NCBI GenBank assembly: GCA_030604285.1
Contig: JAUVWD010000002.1
Coordinates: 1 to 16,510 of the forward strand
Direction: 5' to 3'
DNA from: Chloroflexota bacterium
GTDB taxonomy: Bacteria > Chloroflexota > Dehalococcoidia > GIF9 > AB-539-J10
DNA: 16,510 bases
The number at the start of each line of letters is the position of its first letter. The stretch's first letter is position 1. The notes beneath the pieces were generated by a model that saw only the letters and a program-made list of their open reading frames with translations, made no database searches and was not told the origin of the DNA. Of this stretch, positions 14,293 through 16,510 are shown piece by piece. The translations under genes were made by a program, and so were the position numbers.

Positions 14293-16266
14293 TTACGGTT
14301 GTGCCTCTTCCTCAGTTACCGGCTCCCAGGGGTCAGGCATAGGCATCTCGGGAATCCCTAATTCATCCCAGGCATACCAGCGGCACTGGTTTCTACGTAG
14401 TGCTTTACCGCGCTTTGATAGTTTATCCCAGGGCAGATGCATCCAGCATAGCTGATAGGTCAGACTGTAGTTCTGTCGGTTGCTCACAGAAGCATCCATC
14501 TTAACCTGGACTACCGCAGTCTTTCCTTCTTCTGCCGCCTTGAACGCCCTCTTCAGTGCAGGACCGATTTCCCCTGGCTTTTCTACATACTCGCCGTGAC
14601 AACCTATTATCTCAAACATCTTATCGTACCTTATGTCGGGCAAGACCGCCTCACCATATTCCCGGTCCTGGGCCCCCAATCCTTGCCAGTCTTTGCCATA
14701 ATGTGACCACTTTATGCTGCCCATCCAGCCCCCATTCTCCGTGACCAAATAGACTATGGGCAGCTTGTGCCTCAAGGCAGTTTCAATGTCAAATCCCGCA
14801 AGCCCCATCCCAGCATCTCCCATCAAGGCGAGGACTGGCCTATGTCTTGTCTCAGGGTCGCCAAAGGCAGCCCCAATGGCCATTCCAATCCCATGACCTA
14901 CGCCTGCCTGCTCCGAGGAATCCATCACCTGCCCTGAATATCTAGCCTTGATGAAGGCAGGCATATAGTCCGATATAGTATAGCCATCGATCATAATTCG
15001 GGTCTTGCCGTCATAAAGCTCCTCGATCGTGTCCCATATCTCCTTAGACAGGTAGCCAAAATGAACTGGAGTATGATCCTTATATTTCTCCGCCTTTGCC
15101 TTTAGGTTTCTATCTCCCTCTTCCTGTATTTTGCGGCTATTCTCAATCCACTCATCCCTACCTTCCGGCGGCTTGAGATTATTCGCCTTAATATAGTCAA
15201 TCATCTGTCTCAATACCACCTTAGGAGTCCCTACGACCACTAGGTCTGTAGGGAAATATGTCCAGATATGCTCACCTGACTCATTTATCTGGATAACTTT
15301 TGCTCCTTTTACCCTTTTCAACTCCGCCCCATAGTAGTAGTCAAAGATGCCCATTTTCATCCCGATCAATGTGAATAGGTCAGTCTGCTTCATTGAGGCG
15401 CGGCCTGTTCGAGAGTCCAAGTAAAGGGGACTATCCTCAGGCATAGCTCCTCTACCTAATCTTCTATTACACACAGGAACCTTAGCTAGCTCGACAAACT
15501 CCCTCAACTCTTCCTGAGCGCCCGACCAATGGATGCCATCGCCAGCATAAATTACAGGGTGGTTCGACTCATAGATCATCTTCACTGCCTTCTCCACCAG
15601 AGCCGGGACACCTCCTGAGGAGAAAGGCTTCGCCGTTTCCTCCTTTCTCCATTTCCCAGAATACAAAGCATCACCCATGTATCTGGTTATGCCCAAAAGT
15701 GGATGCAGGGGACGATCGGTTATGGGGGTAAACAAGGCGCTTAAGGAAAACTCCAGGACAACTGGTCCCTTAGGGTATACTTGAGCTTCCTTAAATGCCC
15801 TGGTAACAAAAGGCTTGACTACTTCAGGCGCGGTACAGCGGTAAGCGCCTTTCGTTATATGTCGGAAAAGATCCTCAATGTATGATGGCTGTATAGTATA
15901 GGTTCGATCGTGTTGGAATTCAACGCCACTGTAAAGCACAATAACCGGAGAACAACTGAGGTAGGCTTGCTGAACAGCGCTAACCGTGTTGGCTACACCA
16001 GGACCAACCGTAGCTATAGCTACACCAGGCTTGCCTGCAGCCTTAGAATAGGCCTCAGCAGCATAAACACCTGTTTGCTCATGTCTTACTAAAACCATCT
16101 TTATGCCTGCGTTGCTTAGTTCATCCCAAATCTGCCATAGGTGCCCCCCGGGAACCCCAAAGACTACCTCGACTTCCTGCTCCTTCAGACAATCAGCAAC
16201 ATACCTCCCCACATTGGGGTAATGCTCCCTCTTGCCTAAGGGAATTTCTTGCGTGACTTCAGACAT
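14293..16266 (-). CDS. Large thiamine-diphosphate-dependent enzyme (acetolactate synthase/2-hydroxyacyl-CoA lyase superfamily)
   Basis: This enzyme uses ThDP to make or break a bond next to a carbonyl. The 657 residues show the three-domain order of the family. The N-terminal Pyr domain has VVFGVPGGHLWQIWDEL and the catalytic Glu in VRHEQTGVYAAEAYSKAAG (E63), with TVGPGVANTV. The central domain includes HPVIYAGDGIHWSGA (236-250). The PP domain has the metal/diphosphate motif GDAGMG (483-488) and NGGW (511-514), about 28 residues apart as required. GDA replaces the common GDG. Relatives are usually 550-600 residues; this one has an extra ~60-residue C-terminal tail rich in Trp and Pro (from about 597). 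The substrate is unknown; candidates are 2-hydroxyacyl-CoA, oxalyl-CoA or 2-ketoacid reactions. AAGGAGG precedes the ATG by 6 bases. It has its own promoter and converges on the ligase-lyase operon. Confidence 0.9.
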   Translation of the reverse strand: MSEVTQEIPLGKREHYPNVGRYVADCLKEQEVEVVFGVPGGHLWQIWDELSNAGIKMVLVRHEQTGVYAAEAYSKAAGKPGVAIATVGPGVANTVSAVQQAYLSCSPVIVLYSGVEFQHDRTYTIQPSYIEDLFRHITKGAYRCTAPEVVKPFVTRAFKEAQVYPKGPVVLEFSLSALFTPITDRPLHPLLGITRYMGDALYSGKWRKEETAKPFSSGGVPALVEKAVKMIYESNHPVIYAGDGIHWSGAQEELREFVELAKVPVCNRRLGRGAMPEDSPLYLDSRTGRASMKQTDLFTLIGMKMGIFDYYYGAELKRVKGAKVIQINESGEHIWTYFPTDLVVVGTPKVVLRQMIDYIKANNLKPPEGRDEWIENSRKIQEEGDRNLKAKAEKYKDHTPVHFGYLSKEIWDTIEELYDGKTRIMIDGYTISDYMPAFIKARYSGQVMDSSEQAGVGHGIGMAIGAAFGDPETRHRPVLALMGDAGMGLAGFDIETALRHKLPIVYLVTENGGWMGSIKWSHYGKDWQGLGAQDREYGEAVLPDIRYDKMFEIIGCHGEYVEKPGEIGPALKRAFKAAEEGKTAVVQVKMDASVSNRQNYSLTYQLCWMHLPWDKLSKRGKALRRNQCRWYAWDELGIPEMPMPDPWEPVTEEEAQP

Positions 16267-16338
16267 TTTACCTCCTTAAGTACTAGTTTTTCCCAATTTG
16301 ACACCAACTATTTGCTAACCAACAGCCACCGACCTGAT

Positions 16339-16367
16339 AGGCTAACGCCCAGAACGGGATTTGTCAA
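16339..16367 (-). promoter_or_regulatory. Candidate promoter of the ThDP-enzyme gene
   Basis: On the minus strand TTGACA (16367-16362) and TAGCCT (16344-16339) are 17 bases apart. The expected start near 16332 gives a leader of about 65 bases before the ATG. The -35 is perfect and the -10 is weak. Confidence 0.5.
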
Positions 16368-16402
16368 GAGTTTATGCCAATTCTGTTGATGTTCTACGAT
16401 TC

Positions 16403-16456
16403 TGTCACCATCTAAGTGTTCTGGGAAAATGTCACCCTATGAAGGAGATGGTGACA
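16403..16456. repeat. 11-bp perfect inverted repeat at the IS end
   Basis: TGTCACCATCT (16403-16413) is the exact reverse complement of AGATGGTGACA (16446-16456), with 32 bases between. The right arm covers the last two bases of the AAGGAG ribosome binding site and the ATG and GTG codons just before the preferred TTG start. Confidence 0.8.
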
Positions 16457-16510
16457 TTGAACAGGAAAGAGCAGAGTAGATTGATGGTATTAAATCAAGT
16501 GGAGATGGGC
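16457..16510 (+). CDS. N-terminus of a transposase (ISNCY-like), partial
   Basis: The 18 visible codons read (M)NRKEQSRLMVLNQVEMG. This resembles the opening of ISNCY-group transposases, where a helix-turn-helix follows a K-E-Q-x-R-L-x-V-L-x-x-V stretch. AAGGAG at 16442-16447 is 9 bases before the TTG at 16457. An in-frame ATG at 16448 and GTG at 16451 are too close to that site to be used efficiently. The family call rests on few residues. Confidence 0.5.
   Translation, partial: MNRKEQSRLMVLNQVEMG

Larger units (their letters stand above)
16403..16510 (+). mobile_element. Left end of an insertion sequence, cut by the window edge
   Basis: The likely outer edge is TGTCACCATCT at 16403. TGTCACC recurs at 16430-16436, and the inverted copy AGATGGTGACA is at 16446-16456 at the start of an open frame whose first residues look like an ISNCY-type transposase. 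Repeated short motifs next to a transposase start are typical of an IS terminus where the transposase binds. The rest lies beyond the window. Confidence 0.6.

Noticed and set aside
1..16510. CRISPR arrays, rRNA genes, riboswitches and phage genes
   Set aside because: I saw no regularly spaced direct repeats, no rRNA segments, no recognisable riboswitch core and no phage structural genes. In particular, no THI-box core was seen in the leader of the ThDP-enzyme gene.

Overview
This 16.5 kb window comes from a bacterium of moderate GC content. It encodes anaerobe-style acyl-CoA metabolism (acyl-CoA dehydrogenase with EtfBA, an AMP-forming CoA ligase and two carbon-carbon lyase-like enzymes), an ECF sigma factor with a FecR-type anti-sigma protein, and pieces of insertion sequences at both edges. 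The protein styles, the small cysteine-rich DUF6485-type protein and a dispersed repeat resemble what I recall from Dehalococcoidia-like Chloroflexota. That placement is an impression from memory, not something the sequence proves.

Layout. Positions 1-654 hold a badly frameshifted ISL3-type transposase remnant. A small Cys-rich protein (992-1204, +) converges on a cysteine synthase (1330-2220, -). A gene-poor stretch (2221-2801) carries one copy of a widespread dispersed repeat. An ECF sigma factor and its membrane anti-sigma partner form a two-gene minus-strand operon (5080 down to 2802). Divergent from them is a secreted protein made of three tandem ~100-residue domains (5406-6497), preceded by a plausible ECF-type promoter and a three-codon ORF with a perfect ribosome binding site, and followed by a clear terminator. 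Next come a GYD-domain protein (6805-7104) and a tRNA-Ile(GAT) gene on the minus strand (7122-7198).

From 7347 onward there is a metabolic block. A promoter and a leader hairpin precede an acyl-CoA dehydrogenase-etfB-etfA operon (7478-10443). After a spacer with a perfect 16-bp palindrome comes a small MTH1187-like (thiamine-binding family) protein (10828-11124). A second promoter drives an AMP-forming CoA ligase coupled to an HMG-CoA-lyase-like enzyme (11236-14207). A large thiamine-diphosphate enzyme (14293-16266, -) converges on this pair across a shared bidirectional terminator. The right edge (16403-16510) is the start of another insertion sequence.

How the genes may work together (inference): the ligase activates a carboxylic acid, the dehydrogenase/ETF pair oxidises an acyl-CoA, and the lyase-like and ThDP enzymes make or break a C-C bond. 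The MTH1187-like protein could serve thiamine supply for the ThDP enzyme. The lyase-like protein lacks the HMG-CoA lyase catalytic cysteine, so its reaction is probably not the textbook one. This block is the best candidate in the window for an undescribed pathway. The sigma/anti-sigma/secreted-repeat-protein module is the best candidate for an undescribed envelope response.
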